Assembly (NCBI GenBank): GCA_003260025.2 | Contig: QFZU02000160.1 | Location: 1 to 64,000 of the forward strand | Source: Microbispora triticiradicis | GTDB lineage: Bacteria; Actinomycetota; Actinomycetes; Streptosporangiales; Streptosporangiaceae | Direction: 5' to 3' | DNA length: 64,000 nt | In this document: piece by piece, positions 52,436 through 61,052 of the stretch | Numbering within the stretch: the stretch's first letter is position 1 | Layout: every line of letters begins with the position of its first letter | Made by a program: the position numbers and the translations under genes | The notes under the pieces: model-generated | Told to the model about the DNA's origin: nothing | What the model saw: the letters and a program-made list of their open reading frames with translations, nothing else | Database searches by the model: none

Positions 52436-52923
52436 CGGATTCGAACGAGAGCACCGCCCGCCGTCAGGACCCGGTCGGGTCGGCGGCGGAAGAGGCGATG
52501 AAGCTGCTCGACGCCGTGCAGCGGCGGATGGGCCGCGAGTTCGGCAAGGGCCTGGTGAAGGGCGGGGTGAGCGGCATCGGGTCCGCCTTCGCCGGCGCCA
52601 GCGGCATCGGGTCCGCCTTCGGCGGCGCGAGCGGCGGCGCGGGCCGGTCAGGCGACGTGTGGAGCGAGGCAGTGTCGGAGGACCACGACGAGTACGTCTG
52701 CCGCGCCTGCCCGGTGTGCCGGGTGATCGCGGCGCGCCGGGAGGCCGGCGGGGACGTCACCGGTCATCTGATGGCGGCCGGCGGTGAACTTTTCGCGGCG
52801 TTCCGGGAGGCGGTCGACGCCCTGCAGCGGCCACAGTCGTCACCCCAGTCGCCGCCCCGGTCGCGGCCTGACGGGGAGCGGCGGTCCGGTGAACCTGCGG
52901 TGGAGCACATCGATCTCGCATGA
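52432..52923 (+). CDS. DUF5304-like protein with a CxxCxxC motif and an internal duplication
   Basis: 163 residues. The N-terminal helix SAAEEAMKLLDAVQRRMGREFGKGL is followed by a Gly/Ala-rich duplicated segment (SGIGSAFAGA twice, residues about 47-66) and then VCRACPVCRVIAARRE, a CxxCPxC zinc-binding or redox motif, and a helix LMAAGGELFAAFREAVDAL. It lies directly before glk as in other actinomycetes (from memory). Start overlaps the ArsA-like stop (ATGA). No function assigned. Confidence 0.75.
   Translation: MTDSNESTARRQDPVGSAAEEAMKLLDAVQRRMGREFGKGLVKGGVSGIGSAFAGASGIGSAFGGASGGAGRSGDVWSEAVSEDHDEYVCRACPVCRVIAARREAGGDVTGHLMAAGGELFAAFREAVDALQRPQSSPQSPPRSRPDGERRSGEPAVEHIDLA
52570..52629 (+). 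repeat. 30-bp tandem duplication inside the DUF5304-like gene
   Basis: Two units, 52570-52599 and 52600-52629, differ at about two bases and encode SGIGSAFAGA and SGIGSAFGGA. Confidence 0.85.
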
Positions 52924-53020
52924 CAGGGCTGTAAACGGCCCGCGTCGGCGGAATTGCCACAACCCTGCGCGATCGGCTTCAATCAGCGCGGCGTAGCGGA
53001 TCGGGCGGAAGGACGACAGC

Positions 53021-53962
53021 ATGGCGCTGACCATCGGCGTGGACGTCGGCGGCACCAAAATCGCGTTCGGGGTCGTGGACGAGAACGGCGGCATCCTGGA
53101 ACGCGGCCTGCGGCACAGCCCCGCGGGCGACCCCGAGAAGATGGCGCTCACGATCGCCGATGTGGTGAACGAGCTCGCTGCGCGGCACGAGGTCGAGGCG
53201 GTGGGCATCGGCGCGGCGGGGTTCGTCGACGAGACCCGGTCGGTCATCCGGTTCGCCCCCAACCTGGCCTGGCGGGAGGAGCCGCTGCGCAAGAAGGTCG
53301 GCGAGCTGGTCGGCCTGCCGGTCGTCGTGGAGAACGACGCGAACGCCATGGCCTGGGGCGAGTACCGCTTCGGCGCGGGCCGGGGCGAGAGCCACGTCGT
53401 GTGCGTGACCGTGGGTACGGGCATCGGCGGGGGCATCGTGCTCGGCGGCGACCTCTACCGCGGCCGGTGGGGGATGGGCGCCGAGCTCGGCCACATGCAG
53501 ACGGTGCCCGGCGGACGCCCCTGCGGCTGCGGCAACAACGGGTGCTGGGAGCGGTACGCCAGCGGCAGCTCGCTGCTGGCGGAGGCCAAGGCGAACGCCG
53601 AGGCCGACCCCGCCGCCGCCACCCACCTGCTGCGGCTCGGCGGCTCGGTCGAGGGAGTCCGGGGCGAGCACGTGACCGAGGCGGCGCGCCTGGGCGACCG
53701 CGCGGCGCTGGACGCGTTCGAGTCGCTCGCCGACTGGCTCGCGCAGGGCCTCGCGGACCTGGCCGCGATCCTCGACCCCGGGTGCTTCATCCTCGGCGGG
53801 GGCGTCTCCGGAGCCGCGGACCTGTTCGCCGACCGGGTCCGCGACGAGTTCGCCGCGCGGCTGACCGGCCGGGGCCACCGTCCGCTCGCCGACATCCGGG
53901 TGGCCGAGATGGGACCGTCCGCCGGTCTGGTGGGGGCCGGTGACCTCGCCAGGCTCCGCTGA
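53021..53962 (+). CDS. glk: Glucokinase, ROK family
   Basis: 313 residues. ATP-binding VDVGGTKIAFGVVD, the catalytic Asp in VVENDANAMAWGEYRFG, and the ROK zinc signature with GAELGHMQTVPGGRPCGCGNNGCWE (His plus three Cys) are all present. It phosphorylates glucose with ATP and in streptomycetes glk is central to carbon catabolite control. GAAGGACGAC precedes the ATG by a few bases. It follows the DUF5304-like gene by 97 bp. Confidence 0.95.
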   Translation: MALTIGVDVGGTKIAFGVVDENGGILERGLRHSPAGDPEKMALTIADVVNELAARHEVEAVGIGAAGFVDETRSVIRFAPNLAWREEPLRKKVGELVGLPVVVENDANAMAWGEYRFGAGRGESHVVCVTVGTGIGGGIVLGGDLYRGRWGMGAELGHMQTVPGGRPCGCGNNGCWERYASGSSLLAEAKANAEADPAAATHLLRLGGSVEGVRGEHVTEAARLGDRAALDAFESLADWLAQGLADLAAILDPGCFILGGGVSGAADLFADRVRDEFAARLTGRGHRPLADIRVAEMGPSAGLVGAGDLARLR

Positions 53963-54008
53963 GGACGTGCCGGAGGCCGGTGACGGCACCGCCCGGAAGG
54001 GCGAAAGC

Positions 54009-54845
54009 GTGTTGCGGGTCGCGACCTACAACGTCCGCGGGCTGAAGGACGACCGGAGGGCGCTGGCCCGGGTGATCAGGGCCCTCCGGCCGGACGTGCT
54101 GTGCCTGCAGGAGGTGCCGCGCCTGCCGGCGCGGCGGCACGGGCGGCCCGTGTTCAGCCGCGCCGTCCCGGTCTCCCTGGCCGCCCTCGCCCGCGCCGCC
54201 GGGCTGTCCGTGGCCGCCGGAGGCCGGCTGAACGGCACCGCCGTCCTCACCTCCCCGGCCGTACGGCTGCTGCGGGGCGAGGGGCGGCGCCTGCGGTGGT
54301 TCACCGGCCTCGAACGGCGTGCGGTCGCCGTGGCGGTCGTGGAGAAGGGCCGGGACAGGTACGCCGTGTGCTCGGTCCACCTCGACCTCCTGGCCGGGGC
54401 GCGGCTGAGCCACGCCGCCGAGATCGTGCCGATCCTGGAGGGCGCCGCCCGGGAGTTCGGGGCCGCGCCCGTGCTGGCGGGCGACCTCAACGAGCCTCCC
54501 GGCGCCCCGGTCTGGCGCTTCCTCGGGGCCCGGTACGCCGACTGTTTCGCCGCCGCGCCGGACGCCGGGGGTTCCCGTACGGCCACCGGCGCGGCGCCGG
54601 GCGGCGGGACCTTTCCGGCCCGCGACCCCCGGGTGCGCATCGACGCGGTCTTCGCGGGGCCGGGCCTGACCGTCCTCTCCTGCGGAGGGGCGGACGTGCC
54701 CTCCGGCGATCTGACCGCCGCGAGCGACCACCGGCCGGTGGTCGCCGAGATCGCGTCCGGGCGTCACGCCGGGCGTCGCGTCGGGCTCGGAATCGCGACC
54801 TCTGCGACGGAGAGGGCGCCGTTCCCCTTACGATCTGTTCCATGA
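54009..54845 (+). CDS. Endonuclease/exonuclease/phosphatase (EEP) family hydrolase
   Basis: About 278 residues. The EEP order is visible: VATYNVRG (Asn), VLCLQEVPRL (Glu), CSVHLDLLAGAR (His), VLAGDLNEPPG (Asp/Asn), RIDAVFA and ASDHRPVVAEI (Asp-His). It could be a nuclease or phosphodiesterase. GTG 54009 has GGAAGGG about 6 nt upstream. An in-frame GTG at 53940 would overlap glk. The stop overlaps the next gene (ATGA). Confidence 0.82.
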   Translation: MLRVATYNVRGLKDDRRALARVIRALRPDVLCLQEVPRLPARRHGRPVFSRAVPVSLAALARAAGLSVAAGGRLNGTAVLTSPAVRLLRGEGRRLRWFTGLERRAVAVAVVEKGRDRYAVCSVHLDLLAGARLSHAAEIVPILEGAAREFGAAPVLAGDLNEPPGAPVWRFLGARYADCFAAAPDAGGSRTATGAAPGGGTFPARDPRVRIDAVFAGPGLTVLSCGGADVPSGDLTAASDHRPVVAEIASGRHAGRRVGLGIATSATERAPFPLRSVP

Positions 54846-56014
54846 CCCGACGCCGCATCCGGCGTGCGGTGCCGTTGTGTGTGCTGTCCGCCGGTCTGCT
54901 GGCCGGACTCCTCCCGTGCGCCACATCGGTCGCGCACGCGCAGACAGGGACCGCCCGCCCCCGGGCGGAGCGAGGCCCGTCGGGAGACGAGGTCGCGCAG
55001 GGCCCGGGGCTCCCCACCGGGCGCCTCAGGGCCGACGCCTCGCTGTCCGACGTCGCCGGCCTCTCAGCCGGGAACGTCTGGGCGGTGGGCCAGCAGGAGG
55101 CCTGGGACTTCTGGCGCAACCGGGGAGTCATCACCCACTGGGACGGCTCATCCTGGAGCGAGGTGCCGATCAGGGGCGACGCCACCGGCGCCGGGCACCT
55201 GCGGTCGGTCGCCGCCGCGTCCCCCAGGGAGGTCTGGGTGGTGGGCGACGGGCACGACGGCCTGCCGTACCTCGCGAAGGGGTCGGCCGACGGGTTCGAC
55301 CGGGTCGGCGTGCCGCGCCTGCGCACGGGCGACTGGCTCGGCGGGATCGCAGCCTCCTCCGGCCGGGTGGCCGCCGTCGGCAGCCGCGACGGCCAGGCGT
55401 TCCTGCTGAGCAGCGGAGGCGCAGGCAAGGGGACCGCCTGGAGGACCGGCCAGGGGCCCGGGGGAGCCCTCTACGGCGTGGCCCTGGCGGGCAAGTCGGA
55501 CGGCTGGGCGGTGGGCGACTCGGGTGACGGCCCCCTGGCCATGCGGCTGACCGGCGGCGGGTGGAAGCGGGCCGAGCTGCCGCGGATCAGGGGCGGCTTC
55601 CTGCGTGACGTCTACGCGGAGAGCCGCAAGCGGGCGGTCGCGATCGGCGGCGTCTACCGGGACGGGAAGATCTCCCCGCTGGTTCTCGACTGGGACGGCA
55701 GGCGCTGGAAGCGGGCGACGCCGCCGGAGCGGCACGCCGAACTGTACGGCGTGACCGGCGACGGCGAGGGCATGTTCTGGATCGCCGGCTACGACCCCGC
55801 CCACGCGGCGGACGGGTTCCTGCTCCGCTACGACGGGTCGCGCTGGACCAGGCTGCGCGGCCAGACGTCCGGCGCGGACCGCAAGGTGCGGTTGCAGGCG
55901 GTCACCCACACCGGTGAGCTGACCATGGCCGTCGGCCACGTGCTGGACGGCAAGGAGCGCTACACCGATCTCGTCGAGCGGTTCGGCCCGCCGCACGCCC
56001 TCGCCGCCCAGTGA
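54842..56014 (+). CDS. Secreted beta-propeller-like protein
   Basis: 390 residues. The signal peptide ends near SVAHAQT (34). The body has repeating blades with a recurring pattern: VAGLSAGNVWAVGQQ, SVAAASPREVWVVGDG, GVALAGKSDGWAVGDSG, VYAESRKRAVAIGGV, GVTGDGEGMFWIAGYD, VTHTGELTMAVGHV, each with a W-x-x-x-hydrophobic core strand (ITHWDGSSWSEVP, VLDWDGRRWKRA, LLRYDGSRWTRL). This suggests a six- or seven-bladed propeller, probably binding ligand outside the cell. Coupled to the EEP gene by ATGA. Function unknown. Confidence 0.75.
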   Translation: MTRRRIRRAVPLCVLSAGLLAGLLPCATSVAHAQTGTARPRAERGPSGDEVAQGPGLPTGRLRADASLSDVAGLSAGNVWAVGQQEAWDFWRNRGVITHWDGSSWSEVPIRGDATGAGHLRSVAAASPREVWVVGDGHDGLPYLAKGSADGFDRVGVPRLRTGDWLGGIAASSGRVAAVGSRDGQAFLLSSGGAGKGTAWRTGQGPGGALYGVALAGKSDGWAVGDSGDGPLAMRLTGGGWKRAELPRIRGGFLRDVYAESRKRAVAIGGVYRDGKISPLVLDWDGRRWKRATPPERHAELYGVTGDGEGMFWIAGYDPAHAADGFLLRYDGSRWTRLRGQTSGADRKVRLQAVTHTGELTMAVGHVLDGKERYTDLVERFGPPHALAAQ

Positions 56015-56048
56015 GGCGCGGCAGGTGTGACGAGAGGCGGGCGCCGGG

Positions 56049-56570
56049 TCAGACGACCGCGCCGTCGTCCCAGCCGGAGTCGGTGGGCGGACCGTCGCCC
56101 ATCCGTACGACGAGGACCACGAACCCCGCGATGAAGGCCGACACGGCGGCGAACACGATCCAGCCGTCCCTGGGCCAGTCGAGCAGGGCGGCCAGCAGCA
56201 GATAGGCCGGGCCGCCGAACAGCGCCAGCCACGACGCCCGGGTGACCGCGTCCGCCTGGGGGAGCGGCGGCGGGGGCGGCGGGACGTAGTGGTCGTCGTC
56301 CTCGCTCACCGCGACGGGGGCCGTCTGGCCGTCCGGCTCGTCCGTGTCCTCGCCGGCGGCGTCGTCACGCTCGCCGCCGGTGTCCCGGGCGCCGTCGTCG
56401 GCGCCGTCACGGTCGGTGGCGGTGGAGCCGTTGGCCGCGCCGGGGCGGGGCTCCTCGGTCACGTTCTCGCGATCAGGCCATGGCTGATCGGCCGAGGCGT
56501 CCTCGGCTTTTTCGTTGAACGAGGCGACGATCTGGCGCCAGACCTCGTCCTCGTCACTTTGCGGTGTCAC
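56049..56570 (-). CDS. Hypothetical membrane protein with a disordered acidic N-terminus
   Basis: 173 residues. The first 110 are acidic, hydrophilic and disordered (DEDEVWRQIVASFNEKAEDAS, Asp/Gly/Thr-rich), then two membrane helices (about 112-132 and 137-160) and a short tail. It begins 12 bp after the serine hydrolase gene on the same strand, likely the same operon. This organisation is common in actinobacteria; no function known. Confidence 0.65.
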   Translation of the reverse strand: MTPQSDEDEVWRQIVASFNEKAEDASADQPWPDRENVTEEPRPGAANGSTATDRDGADDGARDTGGERDDAAGEDTDEPDGQTAPVAVSEDDDHYVPPPPPPLPQADAVTRASWLALFGGPAYLLLAALLDWPRDGWIVFAAVSAFIAGFVVLVVRMGDGPPTDSGWDDGAVV

Positions 56571-56582
56571 GTCGATCCCTGG

Positions 56583-57347
56583 TCACAGGTCCTTCGTCAA
56601 GGGTACCGAGGCGTGGGAGCGGATGAACTCCAGACTCCCCTCGAAGATCGCGGGCGCGTCGTTGTCGAGGGTGGCGACGTGATAGCTGTCCGCCAGCTCC
56701 CTGACCTCCAGATTGTCCCCCAGCCTCGCCTGGAGGAACGCCACGCTCGCCGGCTTCACGACGTGGTCGTCCCTGCTGTGGAACACCAGCAGCGGCTGCG
56801 TCACCTCGCCGATGTCCCGCTGGACCAGCTTCCACAGCTGGGGCAGCGTGGCCGCGGCACGCACCGGGGTGCGCGCGTAGCCGAGCTCCGTCATGCCCTC
56901 CTTCTTGATGTCGCCCGCCACGCCGGGGACCGAGGGCATCACGTACTTCAGCGCCGGGGCGAGCCGCAGCAGCGGCGCGTCGCTGACCACCGAGGGGTTG
57001 ACCACCACGACCCCGCGCACGGAGTCGCCGTGGACCTCGGCCAGGCGCAGCGCCATGCAGCCGCCGAGGGACAGCCCCGCCACGAACACGTCCGAGCACC
57101 GGCCGCGCAGGTCGGCGAACGCCTTGCCCAGCTCGGCGTACCAGTCCTCCCAGCGCGTGCGGCTCATCTCCTGCCAGCTCGTGCCGTGGCCGGGCAGGCG
57201 CGGCAGGGAGACGGTCAGCCCGGCCCGGGCCAGGTGCTCGCCCCACGGCCGCAGGGACTGCGGCGAGCCGGTGAACCCGTGGCAGAGGAGGACGCCGATC
57301 TCGCCGCCGTCGTGGTGGTACGGCTCCGCACCGGGCAGCACTGGCAT
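56583..57347 (-). CDS. Alpha/beta hydrolase, carboxylesterase/monoacylglycerol lipase-like
   Basis: 254 residues. The nucleophile elbow is VAGLSLGGCMAL (Ser in GLSLGG), the oxyanion/entry motif LLCHGFTGSPQSLRPWGEHLA, the acid in FHSRDDHVV and the catalytic His in SYHVATLDND. It resembles Est30-type carboxylesterases that act on short esters or monoglycerides. ATG 57347 follows GGAGG. Divergent from the acyltransferase gene, suggesting coregulated lipid metabolism. Confidence 0.9.
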   Translation of the reverse strand: MPVLPGAEPYHHDGGEIGVLLCHGFTGSPQSLRPWGEHLARAGLTVSLPRLPGHGTSWQEMSRTRWEDWYAELGKAFADLRGRCSDVFVAGLSLGGCMALRLAEVHGDSVRGVVVVNPSVVSDAPLLRLAPALKYVMPSVPGVAGDIKKEGMTELGYARTPVRAAATLPQLWKLVQRDIGEVTQPLLVFHSRDDHVVKPASVAFLQARLGDNLEVRELADSYHVATLDNDAPAIFEGSLEFIRSHASVPLTKDL

Positions 57348-57386
57348 GGGAGACCTCCGTCCGACGGCGGCGTGTTCCGCCCGATA

Positions 57387-57414
57387 CTCGCACGTTGGTC
57401 AGCGTTAGTGCGAG
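57387..57414. promoter_or_regulatory. Operator-like palindrome between the hydrolase and acyltransferase genes
   Basis: CTCGCAC-N14-GTGCGAG is a perfect 7-bp inverted repeat in the 116-bp divergent gap, 40 bp from one start and 50 bp from the other. A TetR-type or similar dimeric regulator could control both genes. Confidence 0.5.
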
Positions 57415-57463
57415 AGGGCTGGGCGTGCGAAGATGACTTCACATCTGAGCCGAGGGAGTCCGC

Positions 57464-58162
57464 GTGTTGTACTGGGTGGTGAAGGCCATCCTCTGGCCGC
57501 TCCTCCACTTCGTGTTCCGCCCCTGGGCGGAGGGCGTGGAGAACGTCCCGAAGGAGGGCCCGGTCATCCTGGCCGGCAACCACCTGTCGTTCGCCGACCA
57601 CTTCTTCGGGGCCGGGTTCCTGCCTCGCAAGGTCATCTCGCTCGGCAAGGCGGAGTACTTCACCGGCAGTGGCATCAAGGGCCTCTTCAGCCGGGCCTTC
57701 TTCTCGGCCGTCGGCACCGTGCCGATCGACCGCTCGGGCGGCAAGGCGAGCGAGGCGGCGCTGCGCACCGGGCTGCGCATCCTCAACGAGGGCAAGGTCC
57801 TCGGCATCTACCCCGAGGGCACCCGGTCGCCCGACGGCCGCCTCTACAAGGGCAAGACGGGCGTGGCGCGGCTGGCGCTGGAGTCCCGGTCGCCGGTGAT
57901 CCCATGGGCGATGGTCAACACGTTCGAGATGATGCCCCCCGGGCGGCCCGTGCCGAGGTTCGGCATCCGTCCCGGCGTGCGGTACGGCAAGCCGCTCGAC
58001 TTCTCCCGCTACTACGGCATGGAGAACGACCGCCTGGTGCTCCGCGCCGTCACCGACGAGATCATGTACGCGCTGATGGAGCTGTCGGGCCAGGAGTACG
58101 TCGACAAGTACGCGGCGGCGGCGAAGACCGAGATGACACGGGCGGCTCGCGAGAATTCCTAA
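57464..58162 (+). CDS. plsC: 1-acyl-sn-glycerol-3-phosphate acyltransferase (PlsC-like)
   Basis: 232 residues. The acyltransferase motifs are NHLSFADHFF (NHxxxxD), the GTVPIDRSGG segment, YPEGTRSPDG (EGTR) and VIPWAMVNT. It acylates lysophosphatidic acid or a related lysolipid at the membrane (N-terminal helix WVVKAILWPLLHFVF). GTG 57464 follows GAGGGAG. A palindrome in the divergent upstream region suggests shared regulation with the esterase. Confidence 0.9.
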   Translation: MLYWVVKAILWPLLHFVFRPWAEGVENVPKEGPVILAGNHLSFADHFFGAGFLPRKVISLGKAEYFTGSGIKGLFSRAFFSAVGTVPIDRSGGKASEAALRTGLRILNEGKVLGIYPEGTRSPDGRLYKGKTGVARLALESRSPVIPWAMVNTFEMMPPGRPVPRFGIRPGVRYGKPLDFSRYYGMENDRLVLRAVTDEIMYALMELSGQEYVDKYAAAAKTEMTRAARENS

Positions 58163-58235
58163 TACTTCCGGACTGGACGGGTAACGTGGCGATGTCCGCC
58201 GCGCACGTGATCCAGACGTTCAGATCGGAAGGCGC

Positions 58236-58316
58236 ATGCCCAAGCCAGCACACAGGTGCCGCACGTCGACGTCACCCACCTCGTGGGGGTCCGGCCCGCG
58301 GGGGCGCGCGGCATGA
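58236..58316 (+). CDS. Leader ORF (26 aa) translationally coupled to the MFS pump
   Basis: ATG 58236 has GGAAGG about 3-4 nt upstream and opens 26 codons (MPKPAHRCRTSTSPTSWGSG and on, rich in Ser/Thr/Arg/Pro) whose TGA overlaps the pump ATG (ATGA). The pump ATG itself has only a weak ribosome binding site. A leader peptide controlling translation of the pump is plausible; chance is not excluded. Confidence 0.45.
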   Translation: MPKPAHRCRTSTSPTSWGSGPRGRAA

Positions 58317-59857
58317 GCGTCCGCGAGGAGCAGCAGGCCGCACCGGGATACCTGCCCCACCGTCAGATCCTGATCGTCTTGTGCGGAGTCGCCGCCGGGA
58401 TGCTGCTGGCCGCGCTCGACCAGAGCATCGTCGGCACCGCCCTGCCGCGCATCGTCAGCGAGCTCGGCGGCCTCGACAAGCTCTCCTGGGTGGTCACCGC
58501 CTACCTGCTCACCTCGACCGCGGCGACCCCGCTGTGGGGCAAGATCTCCGACCTGTACGGCCGGCGGGTGATCTTCCAGACCGCGATCGGCATCTTCCTG
58601 CTCGGCTCGGTCCTGGCCGGGCTGAGCCAGAACATCGGCCAGCTCATCGCGTTCCGCGCATTGCAGGGCCTGGGCGGCGGCGGCCTGATGTCGCTGGCGT
58701 TCAGCATCATCGGCGACGTGATCCCGCCGCGTGAGCGCGGGCGCTACCAGGGATACTTCGGCGCCGTCTGGGGCACCTCCAGCGTGGCCGGGCCGCTGCT
58801 CGGCGGGTTCTTCACCGACGGCCCGGGCTGGCGGTGGATCTTCTGGATCAACCTGCCGATCGGGGTGGTCTCGCTCGTCGTGACCTCGGTGGCGCTGAAG
58901 ATGCCCACCGTGCGCCGCAGCCACCGCGTCGACTACCTCGGCGCGACGCTGATCGTGGCCGCCGTGTCGTGCTTCCTGCTCTACCTCGACTGGGCGGGCA
59001 ACGAACTCGGCTGGACGGCCCCCGGCGCGCTGGCCCTGCTCGCCGCCTTCGTGGCGTTCGCGGCACTGTTCGTGCTGGTGGAGCTGCGGGCGCCCGAGCC
59101 GATCCTGCCGATGCGCCTGTTCCGCAACGCGGTCTTCAGCGTGGGGAACGGCTACAACTTCCTCGCGGGACTCGCGATGTTCGGCGGCATGATCTTCCTG
59201 CCGGTCTACCTGCAGGCGGTGCAGGGCATGTCGCCGACCGTGTCGGGCCTGGCACTGCTGCCCGCCGTGGTCGGCATCTTCTCCACGTCGATCACCTCCG
59301 GCCAGCTGATGAGCCGCACCGGACGCTACAAGGTCTACCCGATCCTCGGCGCGGCGGTCCTCCTGGTGGCACTGTGGCTGCTGTCCACGATCCGGGCGGA
59401 CTCGCCGTACTGGCAGGTGGCGATCTACGCCTACCTCTTCGGCGCCGGGCTCGGGTTCACGATGCAGACGGTCGTCACCGCGATCCAGAACGCGGTGGAG
59501 CGGGCCGACATGGGCGTGGCGACCAGTTCGGCGACGTTCTTCCGGATGATGGGCGCCGCCATCGGTACGGCGATCATGGGTGCGGTCCTCACCAGCCGGC
59601 TCGCCCACCATCTGGCCGCGGAGTTCGGCGGCAGGATGCCTCCGGGACAGGTGAACGCCGAGAACGTGCAGGCGATCCAGCGGCTGCCGCAGCCGGTCAA
59701 GGAACACGTGCTGGTCGCGTTCACGAACGCGATCGACGACGTGTTCCTCGCCAGCCTGCCCTTCGTCGCCGCCGCGCTGGTCGTGGCCCTGTTCCTCAAG
59801 GAGATCCCGCTGGCGTCCCGGGGCGGCGAGGGCCAGGCCCAGGCCGAGATGGGCTGA
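58313..59857 (+). CDS. MFS drug/H+ antiporter, DHA2 (EmrB/QacA) family
   Basis: 514 residues, 14 membrane helices. Motif C-like and DHA signatures are present: MLLAALDQSIVGTALPRIVSE (first helix), LWGKISDLYGRR (motif A), GLGGGGLMSLAFSIIGD and GPLLGGFFTDGPGWRWIFWINLP, the latter typical of the 14-helix family. It exports hydrophobic toxicants or secondary metabolites. ATG 58313 overlaps a 26-codon leader ORF; the in-frame GTG at 58256 is the longer alternative. Confidence 0.92.
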   Translation: MSVREEQQAAPGYLPHRQILIVLCGVAAGMLLAALDQSIVGTALPRIVSELGGLDKLSWVVTAYLLTSTAATPLWGKISDLYGRRVIFQTAIGIFLLGSVLAGLSQNIGQLIAFRALQGLGGGGLMSLAFSIIGDVIPPRERGRYQGYFGAVWGTSSVAGPLLGGFFTDGPGWRWIFWINLPIGVVSLVVTSVALKMPTVRRSHRVDYLGATLIVAAVSCFLLYLDWAGNELGWTAPGALALLAAFVAFAALFVLVELRAPEPILPMRLFRNAVFSVGNGYNFLAGLAMFGGMIFLPVYLQAVQGMSPTVSGLALLPAVVGIFSTSITSGQLMSRTGRYKVYPILGAAVLLVALWLLSTIRADSPYWQVAIYAYLFGAGLGFTMQTVVTAIQNAVERADMGVATSSATFFRMMGAAIGTAIMGAVLTSRLAHHLAAEFGGRMPPGQVNAENVQAIQRLPQPVKEHVLVAFTNAIDDVFLASLPFVAAALVVALFLKEIPLASRGGEGQAQAEMG

Positions 59858-59926
59858 CAGCGCCCGCTCGGGCCGGCCCGGGCGTGGGCTTCGCGGTCCA
59901 GGAGGTCTGCCCCGGGTCAGGGCCGG

Positions 59927-60781
59927 TCAGGTGAGGTGGGAGCGGATCTCGCGGATGTGGGCGGGAGTGGTGCGGCAGCAGCCGCCCACATGACGGGCGC
60001 CGAGCGAGACCCATCCGGCGGCCGCCCTGCCGAACTCCACGGGGTCGGCGAGGCCGAGCCAGCGGCGGTTCACGGCGTCCCACCTCTCGCCGGAGTTCGG
60101 ATAGACGACGGTGGCACCCCGCTTGACCAGGTCGGGCACGAACCGTGGCGCGGTGCAGTTCACGCCGACGGCGACCACCTGGGGAAGCCCGTCGAAGATC
60201 GCGCGGCACTCCTCGAAGGGCGTCCCGTCGCTGACGTGCTCGCCGTCCCGGCAGGAGAAGGCGACCCAGGCGCGCACGGACGGCGTCTCACGCAGGAGCC
60301 GTGCCAGCGCCCGGGCCTCGGCCCCCGAGGGAATCGTCTCGCAGGCCAGCAGGTCGGCTCCGGCGCCGGCGAGGATGCCGAAGCGTTCGCGATGCCACTC
60401 GACCAGGCCGTCCTCGTCCAGGTCGTAGTCGCCCGTGTACTCGGCGCCGTTGGCGAGGTAGGCGCCGTAGGGCCCCACGCTCGCCGCGACCAGCCCGTGC
60501 CCGGCCTCGTCCCTCGCCTGCACGGCCAGCGTCACCGACAGCCGGATGAGGTCGCGGGCCTCCTGCGGCGACATGCCGTGCCGTACGAACCCGGGGACGC
60601 TGGCCTGATAGCTCGCCGTGGTGGCGACGTCGGCGCCGGCGCGGAAGTAGTCGAGATGCGCGCGGCGGATGACGCCGGCATCGTCGGCCAGCAGCCGGGC
60701 CGACCACAGGTCGTCGCTCAGATCGCAGCCGAGGGACTCCAGATGGGTCGCGAGACCGCCGTCGAGGACCACGGGATGCAT
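59927..60781 (-). CDS. mmuM: Homocysteine S-methyltransferase (MmuM-like)
   Basis: 284 residues. The zinc-thiolate ligands are Cys in GVNCTAPRF and the pair in VGGCCRTTPAHI, and the N-terminal motif is VLDGGLATHLESLG. It transfers a methyl group from S-methylmethionine (or SAM) to homocysteine to form methionine. Monocistronic and convergent with the MFS pump. Confidence 0.92.
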   Translation of the reverse strand: MHPVVLDGGLATHLESLGCDLSDDLWSARLLADDAGVIRRAHLDYFRAGADVATTASYQASVPGFVRHGMSPQEARDLIRLSVTLAVQARDEAGHGLVAASVGPYGAYLANGAEYTGDYDLDEDGLVEWHRERFGILAGAGADLLACETIPSGAEARALARLLRETPSVRAWVAFSCRDGEHVSDGTPFEECRAIFDGLPQVVAVGVNCTAPRFVPDLVKRGATVVYPNSGERWDAVNRRWLGLADPVEFGRAAAGWVSLGARHVGGCCRTTPAHIREIRSHLT

Positions 60782-60893
60782 ACCGGCACCCTACGTGCTT
60801 CAGGTCCGTGAGCTGGCCCGAGGGGATGGTTCGCCCGGAGCGGACGCCGGTTCTCTGTCGGAACCGCTCGTGGATCTACTACGTTCGCCAGGT

Positions 60894-61052
60894 ATGGGGC
60901 TTAAAGAGCTCGTCAATCGGTTGCTGCGCCGCCGGTCTCGCGTCCCCGCAGGTGGACGCGACGATCGGCCCGACGCGGGAGGGGTGCGGGAGCCTCGGCG
61001 TCCCGTGCCCACCCCGCCGTCCGATGTCATCCGCCTACCTGAACCCTCGTAG
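60894..61052 (+). CDS. Possible small basic protein (52 aa)
   Basis: ATG 60894 opens MGLKELVNRLLRRRSRVPAG, an amphipathic helix rich in Arg, then a Pro/Arg-rich tail. TACGTT 10 nt upstream could be a -10, so it might be leaderless, but coding potential is weak and no ribosome binding site is evident. May be a chance open frame. Confidence 0.35.
   Translation: MGLKELVNRLLRRRSRVPAGGRDDRPDAGGVREPRRPVPTPPSDVIRLPEPS

Noticed and set aside
52954..53943. Alternative plus-strand frame through glk
   Set aside because: Arg/Gly-rich shadow frame; the glucokinase frame carries all ROK motifs.
58223..58232. AGATCGGAAG resembles the start of a sequencing adapter
   Set aside because: Only 10 bases match, the flanks diverge, and the stretch provides the ribosome binding site of a plausible leader ORF.
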